From Flagellimonas eckloniae (GTDB lineage Bacteria; Bacteroidota; Bacteroidia; Flavobacteriales; Flavobacteriaceae): a stretch of DNA of 64,000 nt. The position numbers were made by a program, and so were the translations under genes. Positions 16,959-25,659 of this stretch are shown here, in pieces; the stretch's first letter is position 1; every line of letters begins with the position of its first letter. Below the pieces are notes generated by a model that was not told the origin of the DNA, ran no database searches, and saw only the letters and a list, made by a program, of their open reading frames with translations. The stretch spans positions 1,054,001 to 1,118,000 of the forward strand of contig NZ_LCTZ01000002.1 in the NCBI RefSeq assembly GCF_001413955.1, read 5' to 3'.

Positions 16959-17145
16959 AATAAATTACTGTTTACCTAAAGGTAAATTTTAAACAACTTG
17001 TAAAACCAAATTTTTTGGTGCCATCAACTTATTAATTGTTCAAATTGACTTTATAACTCCTAGCCTATATTTCAAGATTTAGAAAAGCTTTTGTTGCCTA
17101 TCATCGACGAAATACACTTTTTCATGGCCAAAACACACATTTTTT

Positions 17146-17160
17146 GCACTTTCACAACAA
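17146..17160 (+). promoter_or_regulatory. TTTCACAACA motif upstream of the TPR histidine kinase gene
   Basis: GCACTTTCACAACAA here is the exact reverse complement of 1451-1465, and has the same orientation relative to the downstream TPR sensor gene. It ends 57 bp before the kinase start codon. The rest of the 16916-17217 gap has no coding frame or other feature I can support. Confidence 0.45.
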
Positions 17161-17217
17161 ATACTTCAAAACAATGAACCTCAAAACTATTTTTACTATT
17201 TAAGATTTAAATGTCTT

Positions 17218-19308
17218 ATGTCCCAAATGGCGAATTACTTTAATCTCCGAAAATTCCTTGGAAAAGCAATCATGCTTTTTTGCGTGCTCCTTTTTGCACT
17301 CCCATCACAAGGTCAACAAAACAAAAGGGATAGCCTCACATTCAGATTAAAACGATTGGAAACCGCAAATAAGTTCAATCCAAAGGATACCACCCATATA
17401 AACTTACTTGCCGACCTTGCCCATGTGTACCGTTTTATAAACAACGATAGTTTGAAAAATATATCGCAGAGGGCCTTAAAATTCAGTAAGGCCATTGGTT
17501 TTGTACATGGAGAAATAAAAGCTTTGGAGAACATTGGGAATTACTATTCAGATGAAGGAGATAGAGAGAAATCAAAATTCATATTCAAGAAAGCACTCAA
17601 ACTTTGTAAGGAAACCCAGGATAAAAAAAGCGAATTAAACCTTATCAACGGTCTTGCACATGATTATAGTTATGAAGGTAATTACGCTCAGGCCCTTAAT
17701 CTTTTCTTACAAGGAATTGATGTTGCTAAGCAAATAGATAATAAACATATGCTTTCCATTTTGAACGAAAGTATTGCCAATCTGTATGCTGACCAAAAGG
17801 ACTTTAAAAATGCATTGAGTTTTTATGATACCGTTATAGCAATAAACAAACAATTGGGGAATGATAAAATTCATGCCGAAACCCAAAGTAATATGGCCTA
17901 CCTGTATAAGGAGGCAAAAAACTTTGACTATGCCATGTTTAATGTTAACAAGAGTATTATAACTTTTGAAAAGCATAAAATTTATGACTGGTTAGCCTAT
18001 GCCTATGCCGTAAAAGGGGATGTCTATCTTGAACAAAAAAAATACCAATGGGCCTTATATTGGTACGATCAAAGTGATATGCTACATAGGCAACACCTTG
18101 ATGACGAAAGAGCTAAAATTCAGCTTTTAAAGGGGATGGCAAAAGTATATTTAGGTTTGGGCAGAGATAGTCTTGCTTTACAATACGCTAACGAAGGCTT
18201 ACAATTATCACAGAAAATTAAAACTTTACAGGGACAGATAGAATGTGCGGAGACCCTATATGAACTTCATAAAAACAATGAAAACCATTCTGTTGCTTTA
18301 AACTATCTTGAAATCTTCAAAAAACTTTCAGATTCACTTTCACTGGATAAGAATAGACAAAGTCTGTCTTTATTGGAAGCAAAAATAGGATATGAACAGG
18401 AAAAAAAAGAGCTTATTGCTTCAAATAAAACAGCCTTGGCCAAACAGCGCAATTACATCTACTTTACGGTCATCATCCTATTAATTTTAGCCGTTGTTAC
18501 ATTCTTGATAAGACGAAGTGAGAATATTCAAAAGAAGTTAAACAAGGAGTTGCATGAAAAATCCGAAGTGGTAAGTGAACGAGAATCCGAATTACATGAA
18601 ATAAATAGAACCAAAACCAAACTCTTCTCAATAATAGCCCATGATCTAAGAGGTCCTATTGGGGCACTCCAGGGAATGCTTAAATTATTCACAGATGGCG
18701 AAATTGGAAAAGACGAGTTTATCTCGTTCATTCCAAAATTAAAGGCTGATGTTGAGCACATATCATTCTCTTTGAACAATCTTTTGTCATGGGGACAAAC
18801 CCAACTTAATGGTGTAACTACCAAACCCAGAAGAACTTCCATAGATAAAATAATATCCGGAAATGTGAAATTGCTGTCCGAACTAGCAGCCAGTAAATCA
18901 ATAAAAATAATCACTCAAGAGTTTAATGAAAGCCAGCTTATTTGGGCGGATCAAAATCAAATAGATATCGCCGTTAGAAATTTGCTGAGCAACGCTATTA
19001 AATTTACGCCCGAAAATGGTCTTATTACAATTGAATTGGAAGAAAAGAGGGATGTTTTCCAAGTGATGATACGGGATACTGGAATTGGGATGAACAAGGA
19101 TATCCAAAAAAAGATATTTACCGACACAACCAACATTACCACCTACGGAACCAATAATGAAAAAGGTACAGGCTTAGGCCTTTCGTTATGTAAAGAAATG
19201 ATTCAAATGAACAAGGGTGAAATCTGGGTAGAAAGTGCACTCAGAAAAGGCTCAACTTTTTTCTTTACTGTACCAAAAGCGGAAAAAAGATATCAAAAAG
19301 CTGGCTAG
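17218..19308 (+). CDS. TPR-containing sensor histidine kinase
   Basis: 696 residues. A signal segment (IMLFCVLLFALPSQGQ) leads to TPR repeats (about 60-370), a membrane helix (about 420-438, YFTVIILLILAVVTFLI), a coiled coil and a HisKA domain with phospho-acceptor H475 (FSIIAHDLRGPIGALQ). The ATPase domain shows the N box (AVRNLLSNAIKFTPENG), G1 (DTGIGM) and G2 (KGTGLGLSLCKEMI). This is an orthodox kinase with periplasmic TPR input; no response regulator is adjacent, so the partner is unknown. The starts at 17218 and at the next ATG (Met4) are equally plausible. The upstream region shares a 15-base motif with the TPR gene at the left edge. Confidence 0.92.
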   Translation: MSQMANYFNLRKFLGKAIMLFCVLLFALPSQGQQNKRDSLTFRLKRLETANKFNPKDTTHINLLADLAHVYRFINNDSLKNISQRALKFSKAIGFVHGEIKALENIGNYYSDEGDREKSKFIFKKALKLCKETQDKKSELNLINGLAHDYSYEGNYAQALNLFLQGIDVAKQIDNKHMLSILNESIANLYADQKDFKNALSFYDTVIAINKQLGNDKIHAETQSNMAYLYKEAKNFDYAMFNVNKSIITFEKHKIYDWLAYAYAVKGDVYLEQKKYQWALYWYDQSDMLHRQHLDDERAKIQLLKGMAKVYLGLGRDSLALQYANEGLQLSQKIKTLQGQIECAETLYELHKNNENHSVALNYLEIFKKLSDSLSLDKNRQSLSLLEAKIGYEQEKKELIASNKTALAKQRNYIYFTVIILLILAVVTFLIRRSENIQKKLNKELHEKSEVVSERESELHEINRTKTKLFSIIAHDLRGPIGALQGMLKLFTDGEIGKDEFISFIPKLKADVEHISFSLNNLLSWGQTQLNGVTTKPRRTSIDKIISGNVKLLSELAASKSIKIITQEFNESQLIWADQNQIDIAVRNLLSNAIKFTPENGLITIELEEKRDVFQVMIRDTGIGMNKDIQKKIFTDTTNITTYGTNNEKGTGLGLSLCKEMIQMNKGEIWVESALRKGSTFFFTVPKAEKRYQKAG

Positions 19309-19312
19309 TACA

Positions 19313-20035
19313 TCAAATTAAATCATCTAGATTATCCACTGTAGGGATACGTTCTACGGTAAAGCCTTCGGCATGTTCCACACCTATAAGTCTTCCTAAA
19401 TCCCTAGCTCTATAATTAACACTGTCAATAAAATTTTTACTACTTATTGGAGTTTCAGGTTCATCGCTTTTCGGGTCAAAAAATTGTGAGGAATACGCTA
19501 AAATGGATTCTGTCTTTTTAGTAATAAAACCGGAAACGTCAACGGCAAAGTCAGGTTCCAGATTTTTCCATTGGATATAGTGATATACCTTTTTTGGTCG
19601 CCAAGCCTCCTGCCATTGGTCTTCACCTGCCAATATTGTGTCGATTTTAACTAAACCGCTTAAGAAGCATGCATCACTAACTAATCTACTCCCTTTTGGA
19701 TGGTCAATATGTCTGTCATCAATAGCATTGCACAATACAATTTCCGGACAATATTTTCGAATCATTTTAATGACCTCCATTTGGTGTTTTTTGTCATTTA
19801 CGAAGAAACCATCAGCAAATTCCATATTTTCCCGCACGGATACTCCTAAAATATTTGCAGCTTTTTCGGCCTCTTTATCTCTGATTTCAGCCGACCCCCT
19901 CGTTCCCAATTCACCCCTGGTCAAATCAATAATACCAACTTTCTTGCCTCTAGCTACTTCTTTTGCAATTGTTCCGCCAGCTCCAAGCTCTGCGTCATCT
20001 GGATGGGCTCCAAATACTAAAATGTCTAATTTCAT
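19313..20035 (-). CDS. bshB1: Bacillithiol biosynthesis deacetylase BshB1
   Basis: 240 residues from the ATG at 20035, chosen because MKLDILVFGAHPDDAELGAGG is the conserved BshB1 start; an in-frame ATG at 20092 would intrude into the upstream gene. PIG-L/LmbE zinc deacetylase: AHPDD at 10-14, DLTRGELGTRGSAEIRDKEA, and RHIDHPKGSRLVSDA. It deacetylates GlcNAc-malate to GlcN-malate, the second step of bacillithiol synthesis. It starts 10 bp after a PLP trans-sulfuration gene, a sensible pairing since cysteine is added in the next step. bshA and bshC are not in the window. Confidence 0.93.
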   Translation of the reverse strand: MKLDILVFGAHPDDAELGAGGTIAKEVARGKKVGIIDLTRGELGTRGSAEIRDKEAEKAANILGVSVRENMEFADGFFVNDKKHQMEVIKMIRKYCPEIVLCNAIDDRHIDHPKGSRLVSDACFLSGLVKIDTILAGEDQWQEAWRPKKVYHYIQWKNLEPDFAVDVSGFITKKTESILAYSSQFFDPKSDEPETPISSKNFIDSVNYRARDLGRLIGVEHAEGFTVERIPTVDNLDDLI

Positions 20036-20045
20036 TACTATTCTG

Positions 20046-21209
20046 TTATGCGGGAACTGTCGCAGATTTAACTTTGGCGATGGCCTGTTCAATATCGGTT
20101 ACTAAGTCCTCAATTTCTTCTATTCCTAACGAAAAACGCACCTGGGAACTATTGATTCCTTGTTTTATTCGGTCTTCAGGACTCATAAGTGCATGTGAAG
20201 TATGCACTGGAGATGACACTGTGCTTTCCACTCCCGCTAGGCTCATTGCAGGTTTAATTAGTTTAAGGCTCTTAAAAAACAAAGAAACATCAATATCTGA
20301 ATTTAATTCAAAGGTGAGCATTCCTCCATACCCTTTCATTTGGGATTTGGCCAAGTTGTGATCATTATGGGATTCAAGACCAGGGTAGTACACATTTTCA
20401 ACATCTTTGTTGCTACTTAAATACATCGCCATCTTCATGGCATTTTCATTTTGGGCATTAACTCGAATTCCCATTGTCTTGATACTTCGTTCTAAAAGCC
20501 AAACGGTATAGTCGCTTAAACTACCACCAAAACAAATAGCGGTCTGAAAAACCTTCTCCATATTTTCTTCGGATGATGCAATAACTCCTGCGCAGATGTC
20601 CGAATGGCCACCCATGTATTTTGTTGCACTATGGAGCACCACATCTATACCAAAATCAATAGGGTTTTGATTAACGGGACTGGCAAAAGTATTATCAATC
20701 ATTGTTAAAATGCCACGCTGCCTAGCCAAGTTTGAAACTTCCCTTAAATTGGTTATCGTCAATAACGGATTTGAGGGAGTTTCAATATAAATCACCTTGG
20801 TGTTTGGTTTGATTTCTTTTTCAAAATCCTCAACCGCCCATCCACTGGTAAATGAATACCCAATGCCGTACTTCTCCAGTTGGGTAGCTACAAAATTATA
20901 AGTGCCACCATAAAGAGTCTGTTGCAAGACAATATGGTCCCCTGCTTGTAAAAAAGTCATCAGTCCTGTACTAATGGCCGCCATCCCACTTCCAAAAATC
21001 ATTGCCGCTTCGGCATGTTCCAATGCTGCTAATTTTTTACACAATGCTTCTTGGTTCGGTGTATTAAAATATCTTGGATAACGTTTTACATCAACATCTT
21101 CAAAAGCATAAGAAGTACTCATGTACAAAGGGGAAATGACTCCCTTGAATTCTTTATCCTCCAATTCCCCAGTATGTATGCAAACCGTATTTACTCCTTT
21201 TTGGTCCAT
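20046..21209 (-). CDS. PLP-dependent trans-sulfuration enzyme (cystathionine gamma-synthase/lyase family)
   Basis: 387 residues from the ATG at 21209, which precedes DQKGVNTVCIHTGE; an in-frame ATG 12 bp upstream is possible. Fold-type I Cys/Met metabolism family: the PLP lysine is K197 in LHSATKYMGGHSD, with ETPSNPLLTITNL and DNTFASPVNQNP upstream. The family covers cystathionine gamma-synthase, gamma-lyase, beta-lyase and methionine gamma-lyase; the sequence alone does not decide. It is co-transcribed with bshB1 (10-bp gap), which suggests a role in supplying cysteine or recycling sulfur. Confidence 0.88.
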   Translation of the reverse strand: MDQKGVNTVCIHTGELEDKEFKGVISPLYMSTSYAFEDVDVKRYPRYFNTPNQEALCKKLAALEHAEAAMIFGSGMAAISTGLMTFLQAGDHIVLQQTLYGGTYNFVATQLEKYGIGYSFTSGWAVEDFEKEIKPNTKVIYIETPSNPLLTITNLREVSNLARQRGILTMIDNTFASPVNQNPIDFGIDVVLHSATKYMGGHSDICAGVIASSEENMEKVFQTAICFGGSLSDYTVWLLERSIKTMGIRVNAQNENAMKMAMYLSSNKDVENVYYPGLESHNDHNLAKSQMKGYGGMLTFELNSDIDVSLFFKSLKLIKPAMSLAGVESTVSSPVHTSHALMSPEDRIKQGINSSQVRFSLGIEEIEDLVTDIEQAIAKVKSATVPA

Positions 21210-21299
21210 ATAAATTATCAAAATAATTACTACAAAAGATTTTCCTTCTACTCTCCCTGATTTAATAGAGAAATGAAGTTACAAAATTTAGTGGTTTAA

Positions 21300-24026
21300 T
21301 CATTCCACAATTTCATATGTTATTTCTGAATAGCCCACGCTCCCATCTACCGTTATACCTTCGCAAATTACTATCATTTTTCCGGTGGTATCCCCATTAA
21401 AGAAAGTTATGTCAGCAGTACCATCTTTATTGGTACTAATATTGGGTTGCCAATGAAGTAGAGTTCTAAGGTCTGGCGCACTCCAATCTATGCTGGAAGG
21501 ATTCGTATACTCGGGTGCATAAAATTCCCTTTTCGGTGAATATTGGGGTGCAGTGTCCTTTAGCAGGCTGGTTTTTTTAGGAAAGGCACCGAAAAGTCCT
21601 TTGCCCGAGTAGGTATATAAGGCCAAAATAGCTGGAAATTCAGGTGGGGATATGCAAGGAGAGTTAAAAACTTCCAAACAGTACCTATTGGCAGTAGAAG
21701 CGGTTCTTAAAATCTCTGCACTTTTTATTGCTTCCAATGGAATATTACCAATGATATCATAATTATCTATATCCACTGGGATTCCATCAACTACAACATA
21801 CGTGAATCCTGCCCCATGCACACGTGCTATCTGAAAACCTCCCCCTGGACCTACCCTTATGACTTCCAATTCTTCTGGATAATTGAACAATAGCCATTGA
21901 TATAACTGTCCTGTCCAATTCTTTTTATTTTTTATAAGCTCATTGTTATCAATGACAACATCCGGAAGACCATGCAGCTCCTTCATTTCCGTCCTTTTTG
22001 GGGTAAGCTCATAATCGCTTACAACTACTTCATTGAGCGCTATGGTGTTCGGCAACAGAAAAGGATCCAAACGAATGTTCTCCTTCATTTTTTCAACAAC
22101 CCTTTTTTCAATAATACTATCAACGGGTACAATAACTTTGTCAAGTTCGTAAGCTATCTCAGGTATTTTGCGTCTTTTAATATTTACTTTGAAAAAATCG
22201 CTTTTGTTACGTAAATCCGCTGGTTGAATGACAAATTTCATCCCATTTCCATAGCTTTCATTAAGTGCAAACTTAAAGTATCCCGTACTGTCAATTTCCT
22301 GGGTATACGCCTGTATTGGGTCACTAAAGGAAACCATATTGATGGTATACGTATTATTTTTTAGTTTTTTTCTTTTCTTGACCCTCTGTACTCCTCCTAC
22401 GGTACCAGTTAATTCCAGACCCTTTTCCGCTTGAATATATTTGGCCTTTTTTGGTTCATCATATTTATAGTTGCTCCATCCCTGAGTCAACATTAAATCA
22501 TCCAAATCTGACAAGTGTTTATAGTTTTGAAAATAATAGAATGGGTTTTCTATTTCTCCTCTTATATCCGATTCCAATAAAAAATATGATATAATACTAC
22601 TTCTACTGACATTGGTTTCCGAAAAATACGCTGAATCTATCGCCATTACGGATACTGATGCAGGAATTGGAGTATTGTTTTTTTGTGTGCCAATTGAAAC
22701 TACAACACTATCCCTCAATTTATATTCCTGTTTATCAATTTTAATTGACACTTTCAAATTTTCATTAGGTAATGAATTGAAAAAATGACGTTCATTTATT
22801 GGTTTATAATTTTTGTCATAAACGGTGACGCGAATTACCCCGTGAGGTAATTGTTCATTCATAATACGATAGGCAAATCGTCCCCTTTTTAACTTCGATT
22901 TTAAAAACAAAATATCCTTTCCCTTATGGAATACCTTTACAAAAACACTATCGGGTTTTTTGGACTTGGCCCGAAAAAAAAGATTCCGATAGCTTTTTGT
23001 ATTGGAAATGTTAAGAACCGTACCCTCCGTTTTGGCCTTTGGCAATGCATATTTAAACGTATTTCCGTATTTTGTCTGTAAAACACCATAATAGGTTTTT
23101 CCTGCTTTGGGCTGTAAAGCTACTTTCCCCATGCCCAATGCATTGCTTTCAAAACTTATGATTTTGTTCTCCTCTTCATCCATCACAATTCCCTCAACTT
23201 TTGCTCCCTTCCCTCTATAATCTAGATATTTGAATCCAACATTGCTCTCAAGACCATTTACCAATGATCCTCCTTCCGGAAAAAAACTTAAAGAACCATA
23301 TTCCTCATCCAGCACCACAGATTTTATAAATTTCTTGTTCTGTGTATTTAATTGATAATTAATTATCTGCGCATCAAGAGGTACATTGTATTCAATTAAG
23401 GTTCCTAGGTTTTTTTTATGTTTTACTTCAATGGAATCGGTACCTCCTTCCCAATTTAGATATACCATTGATTTACCCTTATGAAGACTGTCCAGTTCCA
23501 AGGGAAATACCTTAGAGGAAATAGTAAATTTATTTTCTGATAGGTCCTTCGTAAAAACAACATCCCTAATAGGGTTTGGTTTATTTTCCTTTAGCTGGAA
23601 TTGATAGATATTTATGGGAGTTGAAAATATAAAGTCCGTTCCAAAATTTTTATTCCACTCCGTATAGGCCCTAATTATATATTTACCTTCACGATAGTTG
23701 GAATGCAGCTGAAAAAAACTATCTGCGATACCGCTGTTTATTTTTAAAAGCTTATTATCAACAATACGTTGGTCCAAAAGATCAATTAGCTCCACATGCA
23801 GGATACCACTTTTTGTTGTTGGTGTATTGTTGAAGGCATTAACTACGATAGCCTTGAACCAAATGGTCTCTATGGTGCTATAGGTATTTCCACTAAGCTG
23901 TACATATATTTTTTCGGCATCAGCTGCGTTAGCCGGAACGATATTTTCTTTTTCCAATAAGTTCTGGGCATGACCATTGAAAATCATCCCAAGAAAAATT
24001 GGAAATAAATATCTATAAAAGTACAT
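21300..24026 (-). CDS. Large exported MG2-like protein with a C-terminal TonB plug-like domain
   Basis: 908 residues from the ATG at 24026, chosen because MYFYRYLFPIFLGMIFNGHAQ is a signal peptide (an upstream ATG at 24059 adds 11 residues). The first half consists of MG2/alpha-2-macroglobulin-like beta domains (VQLSGNTYSTIETIWFKAIVVN, REGKYIIRAYTEWN). Around 660-830 is a TonB-receptor plug-like part (NEVVVSDYELTPKR, YVVVDGIPVDIDNYDIIGNIPLEAIKSAEILR), but no 22-strand barrel follows. The C-terminus is another beta domain (TADITFFNGDTTGKMIVICEGI). Such proteins are frequent in Bacteroidota and their function is not established. Confidence 0.82.
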   Translation of the reverse strand: MYFYRYLFPIFLGMIFNGHAQNLLEKENIVPANAADAEKIYVQLSGNTYSTIETIWFKAIVVNAFNNTPTTKSGILHVELIDLLDQRIVDNKLLKINSGIADSFFQLHSNYREGKYIIRAYTEWNKNFGTDFIFSTPINIYQFQLKENKPNPIRDVVFTKDLSENKFTISSKVFPLELDSLHKGKSMVYLNWEGGTDSIEVKHKKNLGTLIEYNVPLDAQIINYQLNTQNKKFIKSVVLDEEYGSLSFFPEGGSLVNGLESNVGFKYLDYRGKGAKVEGIVMDEEENKIISFESNALGMGKVALQPKAGKTYYGVLQTKYGNTFKYALPKAKTEGTVLNISNTKSYRNLFFRAKSKKPDSVFVKVFHKGKDILFLKSKLKRGRFAYRIMNEQLPHGVIRVTVYDKNYKPINERHFFNSLPNENLKVSIKIDKQEYKLRDSVVVSIGTQKNNTPIPASVSVMAIDSAYFSETNVSRSSIISYFLLESDIRGEIENPFYYFQNYKHLSDLDDLMLTQGWSNYKYDEPKKAKYIQAEKGLELTGTVGGVQRVKKRKKLKNNTYTINMVSFSDPIQAYTQEIDSTGYFKFALNESYGNGMKFVIQPADLRNKSDFFKVNIKRRKIPEIAYELDKVIVPVDSIIEKRVVEKMKENIRLDPFLLPNTIALNEVVVSDYELTPKRTEMKELHGLPDVVIDNNELIKNKKNWTGQLYQWLLFNYPEELEVIRVGPGGGFQIARVHGAGFTYVVVDGIPVDIDNYDIIGNIPLEAIKSAEILRTASTANRYCLEVFNSPCISPPEFPAILALYTYSGKGLFGAFPKKTSLLKDTAPQYSPKREFYAPEYTNPSSIDWSAPDLRTLLHWQPNISTNKDGTADITFFNGDTTGKMIVICEGITVDGSVGYSEITYEIVE

Positions 24027-24077
24027 TACCCAAATAAGTGATGTATAAAAATAATACAATCACTAAAAGACTACGTA

Positions 24078-25487
24078 TTACACCTCTACTTTTTTCCAGT
24101 TTCCTTTTTTAAACCATATCATTGCCATTATGGCCAATACTACCTCGGCAGCGGTAATTGCAATAAAGACCCCTGTGGCACCCCAGTCCAAAACCAAAGC
24201 GGCAGTATATGCAACTGGCAACTGGAACATCCAAAAGGAGAAAAAATTTATTTTGGTAGGTGTTTTGGTATCGCCCGCTCCATTAAATGCTTGGGTCAGT
24301 ACCATTCCATATGCATAGAAAATATAGCCAGCTGCAATAATTTGCAGACATAATGCTCCATTTTCTACCACACTTGGTGTTGCATTGAACCATGAAATTA
24401 TTGATTTGGCAAACAATAGATACACCAAAGAAACCAATCCCATAAAGTAGGCGTTGTACTTTCCAGTTTTCCAAACTGATATTTCTGCACGTTCAGGTTT
24501 TTTAGCTCCTAGGTTTTGTCCGACCAATGTTGCCGCAGCATTGCTCATACCCCAAGACGGCATTAGCGTAAACATCATTACCCTAATGGCAATGGTATAG
24601 CCGGCCAGCACCTCACTTCCAAACTCGGACATAATGCGCATTAAGAAAACCCAGCTGGAAGTTCCTATTAAAAATTGGGCTATACCGCCTAAGGAAACTT
24701 TGACCAAATTGACCATGACTTTAAAGTTTAATACCAAATCCTTTAAAGCCAGCTTTATTTTACCCCAACCAAAAAATAAAATTCCCAATTGAAATAAAAC
24801 TGCTGTTCCACGTCCAATATTTGTGGCTATTGCAGCACCCATGACCCCATACTCGGGCACCGGACCCCAGCCAAAAATAAAGATAGGATCCAAAATAATA
24901 TTCAATCCATTAGATAATACCAAGGTCCACATGGCTATTGACGCATCACCGGCACCTCGAAAAATAGCATTGATCAAAAAAAGTAACATTATGGTTATGT
25001 TACCTCCTATTAAGAGTTTGGTATAGCCATACCCTTCAGCAATCAGGTCGGGTTCACCGCCCATTAGCGCTAATATTTCCTTTGCATATAAGATTCCGAA
25101 AATACCAAGCAAAATAGAAATTAGTATTCCCAAACCTATAGCCTGTACTGCAGCCTCTTTAGCTCCTTGAACGTCTTTCTCGCCAATTCTTCGGGCAACA
25201 ACCGCTGTAGCTGCCATACTTAAACCTATGGCCAATGCATATATCAAGGTAATTACAGACTCTGTAAGTCCAATGGTCGCTACTGCATTCACACTGACTT
25301 GGGAAACATAGGCTATATCCACCAAAGCAAAGATGGATTCCATGAGCATTTCCAAAATCATGGGAATGGAAAGCATAAATATGGCCTTGCGGATACTGCC
25401 GGATGTAAATTCTGTCTCTTTACCAGATATCGCAATCCAGAAATAGTTAAATAATTGTTTTAAAGAAGGTATATTAAAGTTTGTCAT
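24078..25487 (-). CDS. MATE-family efflux transporter
   Basis: 469 residues with about 12 membrane helices in two related halves (GSIRKAIFMLSIPMILEMLMESIFALVDIAYVSQVS and the second half from about 250). NorM/MatE family exporters move cationic compounds out by H+ or Na+ antiport. The substrate is not predictable. It lies on the minus strand 18 bp before the MG2/plug gene starts further downstream. The 5' leader (25488 to about 25611) contains a candidate three-way-junction RNA, so expression may be controlled by a ligand or ion. Confidence 0.93.
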   Translation of the reverse strand: MTNFNIPSLKQLFNYFWIAISGKETEFTSGSIRKAIFMLSIPMILEMLMESIFALVDIAYVSQVSVNAVATIGLTESVITLIYALAIGLSMAATAVVARRIGEKDVQGAKEAAVQAIGLGILISILLGIFGILYAKEILALMGGEPDLIAEGYGYTKLLIGGNITIMLLFLINAIFRGAGDASIAMWTLVLSNGLNIILDPIFIFGWGPVPEYGVMGAAIATNIGRGTAVLFQLGILFFGWGKIKLALKDLVLNFKVMVNLVKVSLGGIAQFLIGTSSWVFLMRIMSEFGSEVLAGYTIAIRVMMFTLMPSWGMSNAAATLVGQNLGAKKPERAEISVWKTGKYNAYFMGLVSLVYLLFAKSIISWFNATPSVVENGALCLQIIAAGYIFYAYGMVLTQAFNGAGDTKTPTKINFFSFWMFQLPVAYTAALVLDWGATGVFIAITAAEVVLAIMAMIWFKKGNWKKVEV

Positions 25488-25517
25488 TTTTGAAAGAATT
25501 ATGTTTAAAAAAGAAGG

Positions 25518-25583
25518 TAAATGTCACTCTGCCGAAAAGGATTTTCGGTTAGTTATTTGGCTCCAAACCAAAGGTGACATCTA
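25518..25583 (-). ncRNA. Candidate structured leader RNA (three-way junction) of the MATE gene
   Basis: Read on the minus strand: P1 pairs AUGUCAC (25580-25574) with GUGACAU (25527-25521), 7 bp; inside it P2 is UUUG-GAGC-CAAA (25567-25556) and P3 is CCGAAA-AUCCU-UUUCGG (25548-25532, extendable to 7 bp). Junctions are CUUUGGU, UAACUAA and CAGA. The element ends 33 nt before the MATE start codon. A near-consensus -7 box (CATATTTG, 25625-25618) would start transcription just upstream. A 45-codon plus-strand frame across it looks like chance. I do not recognise the class; it does not match the conserved cores of purine, SAM-I, TPP or fluoride riboswitches that I know. Confidence 0.4.
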
Positions 25584-25659
25584 TGGTGTACATAATTCTT
25601 ATAACTTCATGATGAAACAAATATGCAACTTTTTTTGAAATAGATAACTTTTGGAAGAA

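Noticed and set aside
25501..25638. 45-codon plus-strand frame (MFKKEGKCHSAEKDF...)
   Set aside because: Lies across the candidate RNA stems upstream of the MATE gene, opposite to both neighbours; base-paired segments explain the sequence better and no protein features are visible.
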